A DNA stretch of 64,000 bases from positions 372,001 through 436,000 of the forward strand of contig JAAEPZ010000764.1 of assembly GCA_024231955.1 (NCBI GenBank), in the 5' to 3' direction. This document shows, piece by piece, positions 8,947-17,639 of this stretch. The DNA is from a bacterium. GTDB lineage: Bacteria; Krumholzibacteriota; Krumholzibacteriia; JACNKJ01. Every line of letters starts with the position of its first letter. The first letter of the stretch is position 1. The position numbers were made by a program, and so were the translations under genes. The notes under the pieces are model-generated. The model was given only the letters and a program-made list of their open reading frames with translations. It was not told the origin of the DNA and searched no databases.

Positions 8947-9804
8947 CTACCCCTCCTCGATGCGGATGGCTTCCATCACCTCCGCGAGAGTCGGCATTTC
9001 ACCGGCATCCTTGAAATGCGCCAATCGCTGATAGATGATCCCCGCGGCCCGATGAAATTCACCCGGCATTCCGGCAGCGACGAATGTATGCGAGATCTCC
9101 TCCATCTCACCGGCGAAGCGCCAGGCCTTGGCGGTCACCCGACGGGCGCGCAGTTGCGCCATATCGGCGAATTCGGAATCATCCTCGGCCCACTGGCGCA
9201 GAAGAGCGTCCCGCACTCCCAGGCCATCGGCGGCGCCCAGGATGCTGCAGATCAATGCCGTTGAGCCCTTGGTATAGGCGGCGAAACACATCTTGATTGC
9301 CGATGCCCGCCCGATCTGGTCGCCCAGCGTCGTCACGACCAGCGGCGGTTCGGTGAAATACGCCGCCGCACAATCGGCATGTTCACCCGAGAGATAGAGC
9401 CAGGTGCGTCCGGACTCCCAGGCGGGGTTGCCTATGATGCCGCCATCGACAAAACGGATGCCTGCATCTGCCATCAACGCGGCGATCCGTCGTGTCCGAT
9501 CCGGGGATATGGCGTTGGCGTCAACAAAGAGTCCGCGAAAGCCCTCTTGCAGAACCGATTCGGCGACGTCAATCGCCGCATGGGGGGGGCAGACGCTGAA
9601 GATCGCGTCGCAGCGGCGACAAAGTTCTCCAAGGGAAGCCACCGCCACGAGCCCCTGCTCCGCTGCCCGCTGTATAGAGGCCTCGCTCCGTCCACTGGAG
9701 CACCACAGAACATCATTGCCGCTGCGCACCAAGACGGATGCCATGAAGGCACCCATCTGCCCCGGGTTGACTATCCCAATGCTCCGCCCTGTTTTCATTG
9801 CCAT
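8947..9804 (-). CDS. NAD(P)-dependent dehydrogenase, 6PGDH-like N-terminus with DUF1932 C-terminus
   Basis: A 285-residue member of the beta-hydroxyacid dehydrogenase group. The N-terminal Rossmann fold opens IGIVNPGQMGAFMA. It is followed by FVDANAISPDRTRRIA and FVDGGIIGNPAW, and the helical C-terminal half (IKMCFAAYTKGSTALI) fits the DUF1932 phosphogluconate-dehydrogenase-like domain. Substrate unknown; the usual catalytic Lys of the family is probably the K in AIKMCFAAYTKG. A second ATG six bases inside (9798) has better spacing to AGG. It lies just downstream of the GNAT gene on the same strand, so the two may be co-transcribed. Confidence 0.85.
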   Translation of the reverse strand: MAMKTGRSIGIVNPGQMGAFMASVLVRSGNDVLWCSSGRSEASIQRAAEQGLVAVASLGELCRRCDAIFSVCPPHAAIDVAESVLQEGFRGLFVDANAISPDRTRRIAALMADAGIRFVDGGIIGNPAWESGRTWLYLSGEHADCAAAYFTEPPLVVTTLGDQIGRASAIKMCFAAYTKGSTALICSILGAADGLGVRDALLRQWAEDDSEFADMAQLRARRVTAKAWRFAGEMEEISHTFVAAGMPGEFHRAAGIIYQRLAHFKDAGEMPTLAEVMEAIRIEEG

Positions 9805-9831
9805 AACCTGTCTTTTCGAGGGTATTCAGTG

Positions 9832-10773
9832 TCAGAACTGTTTCAGCCATTCGTATGAAGCGACGGCCTCAGTAAAGCCCACCGATTCGTAGAGTCCGTT
9901 GGCGGCGGGGTCCATCCCCGCCCCGATATAGGCGCACCGGTATCCCAGGGCGCGTAAACGTGTGAGTCCTTCGAGCAGCATGGCGCGCGCCAGCCCCCTG
10001 CGTCGGAATTCCCGGTGCGTGCCGACCGGCTCGAACATGCCTATCAGGTTGTGCTCATCCAGCCAGATTAAACAGTAGGCGGCGAAGCTACCTGTTGGCG
10101 CAACAACAACGAGATCGATGTGACGGGTAGGGGTCCTGAACCACAGTCGACAGCGCTCAGGGGAATTATCGGGATTACCGAATGCGCTGCCGTTGACCTC
10201 GGACCACTTCACCAGTTCGGCATCATCGCCACGCTTCACCGTACGTATGCTGAAGCCTGCGGGCAGGTCCGGCGCTTTGCTGTCGCCGCTCAGTCGACAA
10301 CAGCGTTTATACCCGTCCTGCTCCCGTTTCGCATAACCCCGCTGGGTGAGAAGACGCTCACGCAGCCCATCACCCTCGTATGTGTAAGTGTAGAGAGGCC
10401 AGCGGGCAAGATCCGCCGGACGTCCGGCCTGGTGGTTGGACTCCGCCCAGGCGAACATCACCTCCTCGAGCTCCCTGAACTCCGGATGGATCTCCAGGTG
10501 GATATCCCCCCAATTCAGACCCGGACGAAGTCCATCCTCGGGGTGCGCCACACCTACCAGTTTCCCCTCTGCCGTCTCCCACAAACGCACCTGATCGTGC
10601 CAGGTATGATTGCCGCTGATCTCATCCCCCGACTGGATAGTGTAGCGCCACCAGTCGAGTCGATCCACCGCCCAGGAGTGCTGGTTGCCGTTCAGACGAT
10701 AGCACTCCATCAACAGCTCGCGTATCCGCCGATAATCATCCTCGTTTGAGTAGAACCTGCTTGTGATGGTCAT
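9832..10773 (-). CDS. GNAT-family N-acetyltransferase
   Basis: A protein of about 313 residues with two GNAT-like halves. The C-terminal half has the acetyl-CoA-binding pattern THREFRRRGLARAMLLEG (the RxxGxA loop) and ends LGYRCAYIGAGMDPAANGLYESVGF. The N-terminal half is a more divergent acyltransferase fold. The start at 10773 is chosen because a GGAGG ribosome site sits five bases upstream, although the frame is open to 10815. The substrate cannot be inferred. Confidence 0.87.
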   Translation of the reverse strand: MTITSRFYSNEDDYRRIRELLMECYRLNGNQHSWAVDRLDWWRYTIQSGDEISGNHTWHDQVRLWETAEGKLVGVAHPEDGLRPGLNWGDIHLEIHPEFRELEEVMFAWAESNHQAGRPADLARWPLYTYTYEGDGLRERLLTQRGYAKREQDGYKRCCRLSGDSKAPDLPAGFSIRTVKRGDDAELVKWSEVNGSAFGNPDNSPERCRLWFRTPTRHIDLVVVAPTGSFAAYCLIWLDEHNLIGMFEPVGTHREFRRRGLARAMLLEGLTRLRALGYRCAYIGAGMDPAANGLYESVGFTEAVASYEWLKQF

Positions 10774-11024
10774 GCGTCCTCCAAAGGTTTCTCCCCTTGT
10801 CGATGCGGGCGACACCAGTCATAGCATAACAGCAGATGTAAAACAGCCGTCTTGTCGGTGATGGCCACCATAATCATCACGGGTGGGATCTGACACCGGC
10901 GTTGCTATCTGCCTGCCCGCGACCCTAATACCTTGACGATTCGACAGAAAAGAGACATTTTGTTGCTCTTCGCAAGTTATTGTATTGCCGCGGTCAGCTG
11001 CGGCCAGCCAGTGAGAGATAGCAC
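10774..11024. other. Intergenic region between divergent GNAT gene and prfB
   Basis: About 250 bases without a convincing gene. It must hold the divergent promoters for the minus-strand GNAT gene and the prfB-yjbQ-lysS group. It is more AT-rich toward prfB. No tRNA, hairpin terminator or repeat stands out. Confidence 0.5.
10933..10961 (+). promoter_or_regulatory. Weak sigma70-like promoter candidate for prfB
   Basis: TTGACG at 10933-10938 is followed after 17 bases by CATTTT (10956-10961), about 65 bases upstream of the prfB start. The -35 is good (5 of 6), the -10 is poor (3 of 6). Confidence 0.3.
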
Positions 11025-12138
11025 ATGAGTAAAAACGACATCTCGGCTCTGCTCGGCAGGGTCACCCACCTCAAGGGGTGTCTTTGACTATCCGCAACTA
11101 GTGGAGGAGTTGGCGCGGCTCGAGAAGATAATGGCCGCTCCGGAATTCTGGAATGATGCCGAAACGGCGCGCAAGACACTAAGCCAATCCAAACGTTTGA
11201 AAAGATGGGTCGCCCCTCTAGGCGAATTCGAGGCCGCCTGCGGCGACGCCGAGGTTTTGCTGGAGATGGCCGAGGCTGAAGACGACAAGGATACTCTCCT
11301 CGAGGTTGAGCAGGAGATCGTGAAGATCGGCAAGGGTCTCGACGACTATGAGATTCTGCTCATGTTCAAGAACGAGGAGGATGACAAGAACGCGATTCTG
11401 ACCATCCACCCCGGCGCCGGCGGCACCGAGAGTGCGGACTGGGCCGAGATGCTCTGGCGCATGTATCAGCGCTACTGCGAACGGCAGGACTGGAAGTTCA
11501 AGGTGCTGGACATGCAGAAGGCCGAAGAGGCGGGCATCAAGGGCATCACCATAGAAATCATCGGTGATTTCGCCTACGGCAAGCTCAAGGCCGAGGTGGG
11601 CGTGCATCGCCTGGTGCGCATCAGCCCCTTCGATCAGCAGAGCCGCCGCCAGACCTCCTTCGCCTCCGTATTCGTCTATCCCGAGGTCGAGGAGGCGGGT
11701 GAGATCGAGATCGACGAGAGCGATCTCAAGATCGACACCTTCCGCGCCAGCGGCGCAGGCGGGCAGCATGTCAATAAGACCAGCAGCGCGATAAGGCTGA
11801 CCCATATCCCCTCGAAGATCGTGGTCAGTTGCCAGGACGAGCGGAGCCAGCACCGCAATAAGGAGAGCGCGATGAAGATCCTGCTGGCGCGGCTCTACAA
11901 GCTCCGCCTCGAGGAGGAGGCCAAGGCGCGCGCCAAGTTGGAGGAGACCAAGACCGACATCGGCTGGGGCAACCAGATCCGCTCCTACGTGCTTCACCCC
12001 TACAACATGGTGAAGGATCATCGCACCAGCGAGGAGACGGGCAACGTGCAGGCGGTGATGGATGGTCGGCTGGACGACTTCATCGAGGCCTGGCTCAAGA
12101 TGAACTCGGGGATGGATGTCGCGAGGTCCGGCTCATGA
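11025..12138 (+). CDS. prfB: Peptide chain release factor 2, expressed by programmed +1 frameshift
   Basis: Release factor 2 recognises UGA and UAA and triggers peptide release. The zero frame starts at ATG 11025 and reads about 20 codons to an in-frame TGA at 11085-11087. A +1 shift at CTT TGA C continues with GAC at 11086 to 12138, giving about 370 residues. The junction protein reads HLKGCL-DYPQLVEEL, as in the classic RF2 recoding site. The peptidyl-hydrolysis motif GGQ is in SGAGGQHVNKT. The specificity domain and the C-terminal helix (IRSYVLHPYNMVKDHRT) are present. The last codons overlap yjbQ (ATGA). Confidence 0.95.
11074..11088 (+). promoter_or_regulatory. prfB autoregulatory +1 frameshift site
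   Basis: AGGGG (internal Shine-Dalgarno, 11074-11078), a three-base spacer, the slippery CTT (11082-11084), then TGA and C. The spacing and the UGAC context match the known RF2 recoding element, in which low RF2 lets the ribosome slip and make more RF2. Confidence 0.92.
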
Positions 12139-12557
12139 GAACCCTGCCGGTCAAAACGGCCGCTCGGCAGCAGATCATCGACGTGACCGCCGAGGTGGCC
12201 GCCTGCGTGCAGGAGAGCGGCATCGCGGATGGAGTCTGTCATCTCTTCGTGCCGCACACGACGGCGGGAGTGACGATCAACGAGAACGCCGATCCGGACG
12301 TCAAACACGATATCCTGCTGGCTCTCGACAAACTGATAATTGATGATCCTCAGTTCCGACACATGGAGGGGAACAGCGCCGCCCATCTGAAGACGTTGAT
12401 CACGGGTTCATCTCTGACGCTCTTCGTCAACAATGGGCGCCTCGAGCTGGGCAGCTGGGGCGGCATCTACTTTTGCGAATACGACGGTCCACGTTCACGC
12501 CGGCTCCTGGTGCGTACTCAGGGTGCGAACGGAACGAACAACACTTCAAGCGATTAG
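12135..12557 (+). CDS. yjbQ: YjbQ family protein (UPF0047, secondary thiamine-phosphate synthase-like)
   Basis: A small 140-residue cytosolic protein of the UPF0047/YjbQ family. Conserved marks are HLFVPHTTAGVTINENADPDV in the middle and LELGSWGGIYFCEYDGPR near the end. Some members have weak thiamine-phosphate synthase activity, but the true role is not settled. The ATG overlaps the prfB stop (ATGA). lysS starts 27 bases after its stop. Confidence 0.9.
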   Translation: MRTLPVKTAARQQIIDVTAEVAACVQESGIADGVCHLFVPHTTAGVTINENADPDVKHDILLALDKLIIDDPQFRHMEGNSAAHLKTLITGSSLTLFVNNGRLELGSWGGIYFCEYDGPRSRRLLVRTQGANGTNNTSSD

Positions 12558-12583
12558 CGGGCAGGAAGATCAAGGAGAAGACC

Positions 12584-14068
12584 ATGACGGAAAAGCGAGG
12601 CATAGCTCCCACAGAGCGGCTGCGTCAGGACAAGGAACTCAAACTCGAGCGCCTGCGCGAAGCCGGGATCAATCCCTATCCCTACCGTTTCGACCGCAAC
12701 ACCACGACTGTGGAGTGCATCGCCAACGAGTCTGCCTGGATCGAGGAGGGCAAGGAGGTAATGCTCGCCGGCCGCCTGATGAGCCAGCGCGTCATGGGCA
12801 AGAGCTGCTTCGCCAACCTCGAGGACAGAGACGGCAACATCCAGATCTTCCTCCGCAAGGATGAGATCGGCGAGGATGAGTACAAGCGCTTCGCCAAGCT
12901 GATGGAGGTCGGCGACCATGTCGGCGTGCGCGGCGTGCTTTTCCGCACACGGACCGATGAGCTCAGCGTCAGGGTGGCGGAGGTTACGTTACTGGGCAAA
13001 TCTATGCTCGCCCTGCCCGAGAAGCACCACGGTCTGCGCGATCCCGAACTGCGCGCACGTCAACGCTACACCGACCTCGCGGCGAATTCGGATGTCCGGC
13101 AGCTGTTCATCACACGCTCCCGCATGTTGCGCCTGATCCGGGAATTCTTCGAGGAGCAGGGGTTCCTTGAGGTGGAGACCCCCGTGCTGCAACCGCTCTA
13201 TGGCGGCGCCTCCGCGCGCCCGTTCACGACGCAACACAACGCTCTGGACACGAAACTGTATATGCGGATCGCCAACGAACTCTACCTCAAGCGATTGATC
13301 GTCGGCGGGCTGGACCGTGTTTTCGAGGTCGCCAAGATCTTCCGCAACGAGGGGATGGACCGCTCGCACAACCCCGAGTTCACGATGCTGGAGGCCTACG
13401 CCTCCTACTGGGACTACAACGACCTCATGCCCTTCATCGAAGAGCTCTACCGCCGCCTGGCCGTCGAGTTGACGGGCAGCGCTCAGATTGTCTTCGGTGA
13501 CCATACCATCGACTTGGGCTCCCCCTGGGAGCGGTTGGATTTCTATGATGCTCTCGAGAAGTACACCGGTCGCGACCTGAGGGGGGCGGACGAGGAGGCT
13601 CTGGCAGCCTTCGCCGATGAGCTGTCGATCGATGTGGATCCGTCGTGGAATCGGGGCAAGCTGCTGGACGCGATCATGTCCAAGAAGGTCGAACCCAACT
13701 TCATCCAACCGGTCTTTCTCATGGATCACCCCAAGGAGATCAGTCCGCTGGCCAAGGATCACAGGGACAAGCCCGGCCAGGTCGAGCGCTTCGAACCGTT
13801 CATCGCCACCATGGAGGTCGCCAACGCCTTCAGTGAGCTGAACGATCCCGCCGAGCAGCGGCGACGGTTTGAGGCTCAGATGGGTCTGCGGGCCAAGGGG
13901 GACGATGAGGCTCAGGTCATGGACGAGGATTTCATCCGTGCGCTGGAGATCGGCATGCCGCCCACCGCCGGCCTGGGGATCGGTATCGATCGTCTGGTCA
14001 TGCTGCTCACCAATTCGCATCACATCAGGGAGATTCTGTTGTTCCCCATGATGCGTCCAGAGGCGTGA
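12584..14068 (+). CDS. lysS: Lysyl-tRNA synthetase, class II
   Basis: Charges tRNA-Lys. About 494 residues: an N-terminal OB-fold anticodon-binding domain (GRLMSQRVMGKSCFANLEDRDG) and a class II catalytic core with motif 1 (FLEVETPVLQP), motif 2 (KIFRNEGMDRSHNPEFTMLE) and motif 3 (GLGIGIDRLVMLLT). The ATG at 12584 is selected because AAGGAG lies six bases before it; the frame itself extends back into yjbQ. Nearest relatives by eye are standard bacterial LysRS. Confidence 0.96.
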   Translation: MTEKRGIAPTERLRQDKELKLERLREAGINPYPYRFDRNTTTVECIANESAWIEEGKEVMLAGRLMSQRVMGKSCFANLEDRDGNIQIFLRKDEIGEDEYKRFAKLMEVGDHVGVRGVLFRTRTDELSVRVAEVTLLGKSMLALPEKHHGLRDPELRARQRYTDLAANSDVRQLFITRSRMLRLIREFFEEQGFLEVETPVLQPLYGGASARPFTTQHNALDTKLYMRIANELYLKRLIVGGLDRVFEVAKIFRNEGMDRSHNPEFTMLEAYASYWDYNDLMPFIEELYRRLAVELTGSAQIVFGDHTIDLGSPWERLDFYDALEKYTGRDLRGADEEALAAFADELSIDVDPSWNRGKLLDAIMSKKVEPNFIQPVFLMDHPKEISPLAKDHRDKPGQVERFEPFIATMEVANAFSELNDPAEQRRRFEAQMGLRAKGDDEAQVMDEDFIRALEIGMPPTAGLGIGIDRLVMLLTNSHHIREILLFPMMRPEA

Positions 14069-14069
14069 C

Positions 14070-15300
14070 TTGAAGTTCTCCCTCTGGTTCGCGCTGCGGC
14101 ATCTGGCCATTGCCCGCAAAGGGGGCTTCCTGGGACGAGTGAGCTTGCTGGCGCTGCTCGGCGTCGCCATCGGTGTGGCGACATTGCTCACCGTGTTCGC
14201 ATTCGTTCAGGGTTTTCAACATGAGGTGCGGGAGCTGCTGACGGGCATGAATCCCGCGCTGTTCGTGTCCACTATGGAGCGCGGCGTCATCAGCGATGAC
14301 GAGGCGTTGATCGATACGCTCACGGGGTATGATCACGTCGTCGCCGGGGCGCCCTTCATTCAGCAGAACGGCGTCATCAGTCTCAAGGGTGGTCGCGATC
14401 TGCGACTCCGGGGGGCGATACTCCGCGGAGTGGATGCAGGTCGTGAGCCCGATGTCACAAGCATCCTGGCCAGTTGCGATCCACCTGTCGCCGGTTTCGA
14501 TTTCCCCGGTTCACACGCGATCATCCTGGGCGCAAAGCTGGCGGAGGATCTGGGCGTGCTCCCGGGCGAGAAGGTGGTATTCACGACCGTTCTGGACGAA
14601 GAGGGCAAGGAGATACGCCATCACGAATTCACGGTGATCGCCCTCTCCAGCCTAGGACTGCACGAATTCGACAAGCGTTTCGCCTACGCCGACATTGAAA
14701 CATGCAGTGGGTTTTTCCGCGACGGAGCGGGGGTGGATGGCATCGGACTCCGTTTGGACGATGTCCTCCTTGCGGACGCAGTCTCCGCCGAACTGCGGAG
14801 GGATCTCGATTTCACCCGCTTCCAGGTCGCCAGTTGGCGCGACCTCAACGGCGATATCTTTCTTTGGATGAGCACAATGCGGGTGGTTCTCTTTTTGGTT
14901 CTCAGCCTCATCATTCTGGTGGCCGGTTTCAACATTGCCGGCTCCATGACGATCATCGTTACCGAGAAGAGCAAGGAGATCGGCCTGCTGCTCTCCATGG
15001 GGGCCGGGCGACCCGGCGTCCTGCTGATCTTTCTGCTTGAGGGCTGGCTGATCGGCCTGGCGGGTGTGGCGGCGGGAGGACTCTTCAGCCTGGGCCTTAT
15101 CGGCTGGTTCAAGAACCATCCCCTGTCACTTCCCGGCGAAGTTTATTTCATAGATCACATGCCGGTGATGCTCTCTCCGTCTATATTCCTACAAATAGCG
15201 GTAGCGGCTTTTCTGGTCGCCCTCTTTGCCCTGATCATGCCGGGTCTGGAAGCTCTGCGCCGCACTCCTCTCGACGCCTTGCACAAGGGGGGCAGAGCCG

Positions 15301-15308
<8 letters not shown>
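14070..15308 (+). CDS. lolC: Lipoprotein-releasing ABC transporter permease, LolC/LolE type
   Basis: An inner-membrane permease of 412 residues that extracts lipoproteins for delivery to the outer membrane. It has the FtsX/MacB layout: TM1 near the N-terminus (SLLALLGVAIGVATLLTVFAF), a large periplasmic domain (about residues 45-265), then three TM helices. The opening LRHLAIARKGG is typical of LolC/E. The start is TTG, immediately after the lysS stop. It overlaps lolD by eight bases. Only one permease gene is present, so the transporter may be a homodimer (LolF-like) or have a partner elsewhere. Confidence 0.9.
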
Positions 15309-15993
<685 letters not shown>

Positions 15994-16035
15994 CTTGCGC
16001 CCTCATCTCCCTGCCGCGGCCGTCAGGATATCCGT

Positions 16036-16566
16036 ATGAACCAGATCTGCCAGCTATGCAAACACCGTGGTGCCCAGTTGAGTTTTTCCGAACTGACCCC
16101 TGCAGGCAAGAGCACTCTCATGCTCTGTACCTCCTGCGCCCTGAAGCTGGGCGTGCCGGTTTCGGGGAGGGAGCAGGGGGTCATCGACACGGAAAAAATC
16201 TGGGAAGCGCTGGTCAGCGAACTGGCCCTGCAGAAGAGCGGCGAGCCACTCTCCTGCACAAGTTGCGGATGGACGTTCGCCAGTATTGAAAAGAGCCTCA
16301 GCCTGGGCTGCCCCCACTGTTACCGGACGTTCCAGGGAGACATGACCCGTCTGCTCCAGAATTATCATGGCAATTCGAAGCACATCGGCAAGATCCCCTT
16401 TGCCCTGGTCCGCAAACTCGATCTGCGGCGCCGTATCCTTGCGATCAAGAGCAGCATCGCCCGCTCCGTGAAAGCGGAGCGTTTTGAGGAGGCGGCGCGA
16501 CAGCGTGATGAGGTGAAGGACCTTGAGCGGGAACTCGTGAGACTCATGGGGGAGACGAAAACATGA
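16036..16566 (+). CDS. mcsA: McsA-like zinc-binding protein with UVR motif
   Basis: A 176-residue homologue of the protein-arginine kinase activator McsA. It has four CxxC pairs (CQLC near residue 5, CTSC near 33, CTSC near 74, CPHC near 95) for two zinc sites. It ends with a UvrB/UvrC-type helical hairpin (RSVKAERFEEAARQRDEVKDLE). In Firmicutes McsA binds zinc and activates McsB. The start has AGGAT upstream. The stop overlaps mcsB by four bases (ATGA), and clpC follows, reproducing the mcsA-mcsB-clpC order of Bacillus but without ctsR. Confidence 0.9.
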   Translation: MNQICQLCKHRGAQLSFSELTPAGKSTLMLCTSCALKLGVPVSGREQGVIDTEKIWEALVSELALQKSGEPLSCTSCGWTFASIEKSLSLGCPHCYRTFQGDMTRLLQNYHGNSKHIGKIPFALVRKLDLRRRILAIKSSIARSVKAERFEEAARQRDEVKDLERELVRLMGETKT

Positions 16567-17639
16567 CTGTTCCCAATCTGTTTTCCCGTCTGCAGGCCAG
16601 TGACTCCCAGATACCGGCCCACGATGTCGCCATCTCCACCAGAGTCAGACTGGCCAGGAATCTCGATGAGCCCTTCCTGCTGACGATGAACATGGTCGAG
16701 CGACGGTTGCTGCGTGACCGATTGTTCGATCTGATAGGCGATTGCAACTCCATCAATGACGCCATCTTCCTCCGTGAGGAGGCCCTGGCGCCCCATGAGG
16801 TCGGCTATCTGGCGGAGGTGAACCTTCTTGATCGGGAGGAGGCGGGGCGGGAAAAAGCTGTTGGACTTATCTACCTGAAGGATCCCTGTCAGATGCTCGT
16901 CATCGGTCTGGAGGACCACCTGAGCATCCGCTGCCGCGCCAGCGGCCTCAATCTTGAGGATGCGTGGATGCAGGCCGATCGCATCGACAATGCTCTGGAG
17001 GAGCGTCTCGACTTCGCCTTCAGCGAGAATTTCGGGTATCTCAGCCCCGATCCCCGCCATACCGGAACCGGCCTGGAGATCTCCTGTCTGCTCCACCTTC
17101 CGGCCCTGTCCCTGGGGGATGATCTGCAGCGGGTTTTCCGCGGCTTGACCGCCCTGAATATGGTGGTGGCGCAACCCGCCTATTGGTCCACACCCGCCCA
17201 GGGGACCTATTTCCTCCTTGCCAATGCCCGCGGCCTGGGTCGCAAGGAGCAGGATTTCCTGGAGACCATGGTCAACACCGTGAACAAGCTGGCCGAGTTC
17301 GAGGCAAAGGCAAGAGATTACTTACTTTCGGAGGCACGAGCTTTGCTGGAGGAGCACGTCTGGTCCGCTTTTGGACAGCTGAAATATGGTCGCTGCATCG
17401 ATGATATGAAGGCCAATGAGTTGCTTGGCAATATCCGTCTCGGTGTGTTGAGTGGGATCATCCAAAACATTACATTACATGATGTTGAGTTGATTCGCTC
17501 TCAGACCGGAACCGGCAGAATCCATTATCAGGCGGGGGAGACACTGGACGAAACGACAACCAGCCAGATTAGAGCTAAACTGTTAAGAAGATGGCTCGCC
17601 GAACGGGAAAGCGGGCGCGGAAAGGATAACTCCCTATGA
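16563..17639 (+). CDS. mcsB: McsB-like phosphagen-kinase homologue, probably catalytically inactive
   Basis: A 358-residue homologue of protein-arginine kinase McsB, recognisable from STRVRLARNL, GTGL..LLHLPAL and NIRLGVLSGII. Compared with Bacillus McsB from memory, key positions are changed. NEEDH reads GLEDH (residues 115-119), and the catalytic-site Cys of SCPTNVGTG is Asp 163. The ATP-binding Arg of GLRAS is Glu 172, and RGIYGEGSE is replaced by AQPAYWSTP. The phosphoarginine-sensing RD in ERDIRRA is TS (333-334). The fold seems kept but the chemistry lost. It is coupled to mcsA and clpC by four-base overlaps, so it may act as a non-catalytic adaptor. Confidence 0.88.
   Translation: MTVPNLFSRLQASDSQIPAHDVAISTRVRLARNLDEPFLLTMNMVERRLLRDRLFDLIGDCNSINDAIFLREEALAPHEVGYLAEVNLLDREEAGREKAVGLIYLKDPCQMLVIGLEDHLSIRCRASGLNLEDAWMQADRIDNALEERLDFAFSENFGYLSPDPRHTGTGLEISCLLHLPALSLGDDLQRVFRGLTALNMVVAQPAYWSTPAQGTYFLLANARGLGRKEQDFLETMVNTVNKLAEFEAKARDYLLSEARALLEEHVWSAFGQLKYGRCIDDMKANELLGNIRLGVLSGIIQNITLHDVELIRSQTGTGRIHYQAGETLDETTTSQIRAKLLRRWLAERESGRGKDNSL

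Noticed and set aside
16563..17639. A frameshift or misassembly as the cause of the odd McsB motifs
   Set aside because: The frame is open with matching flanking motifs at correct spacing on both sides of each change, and both gene junctions are precise overlaps.
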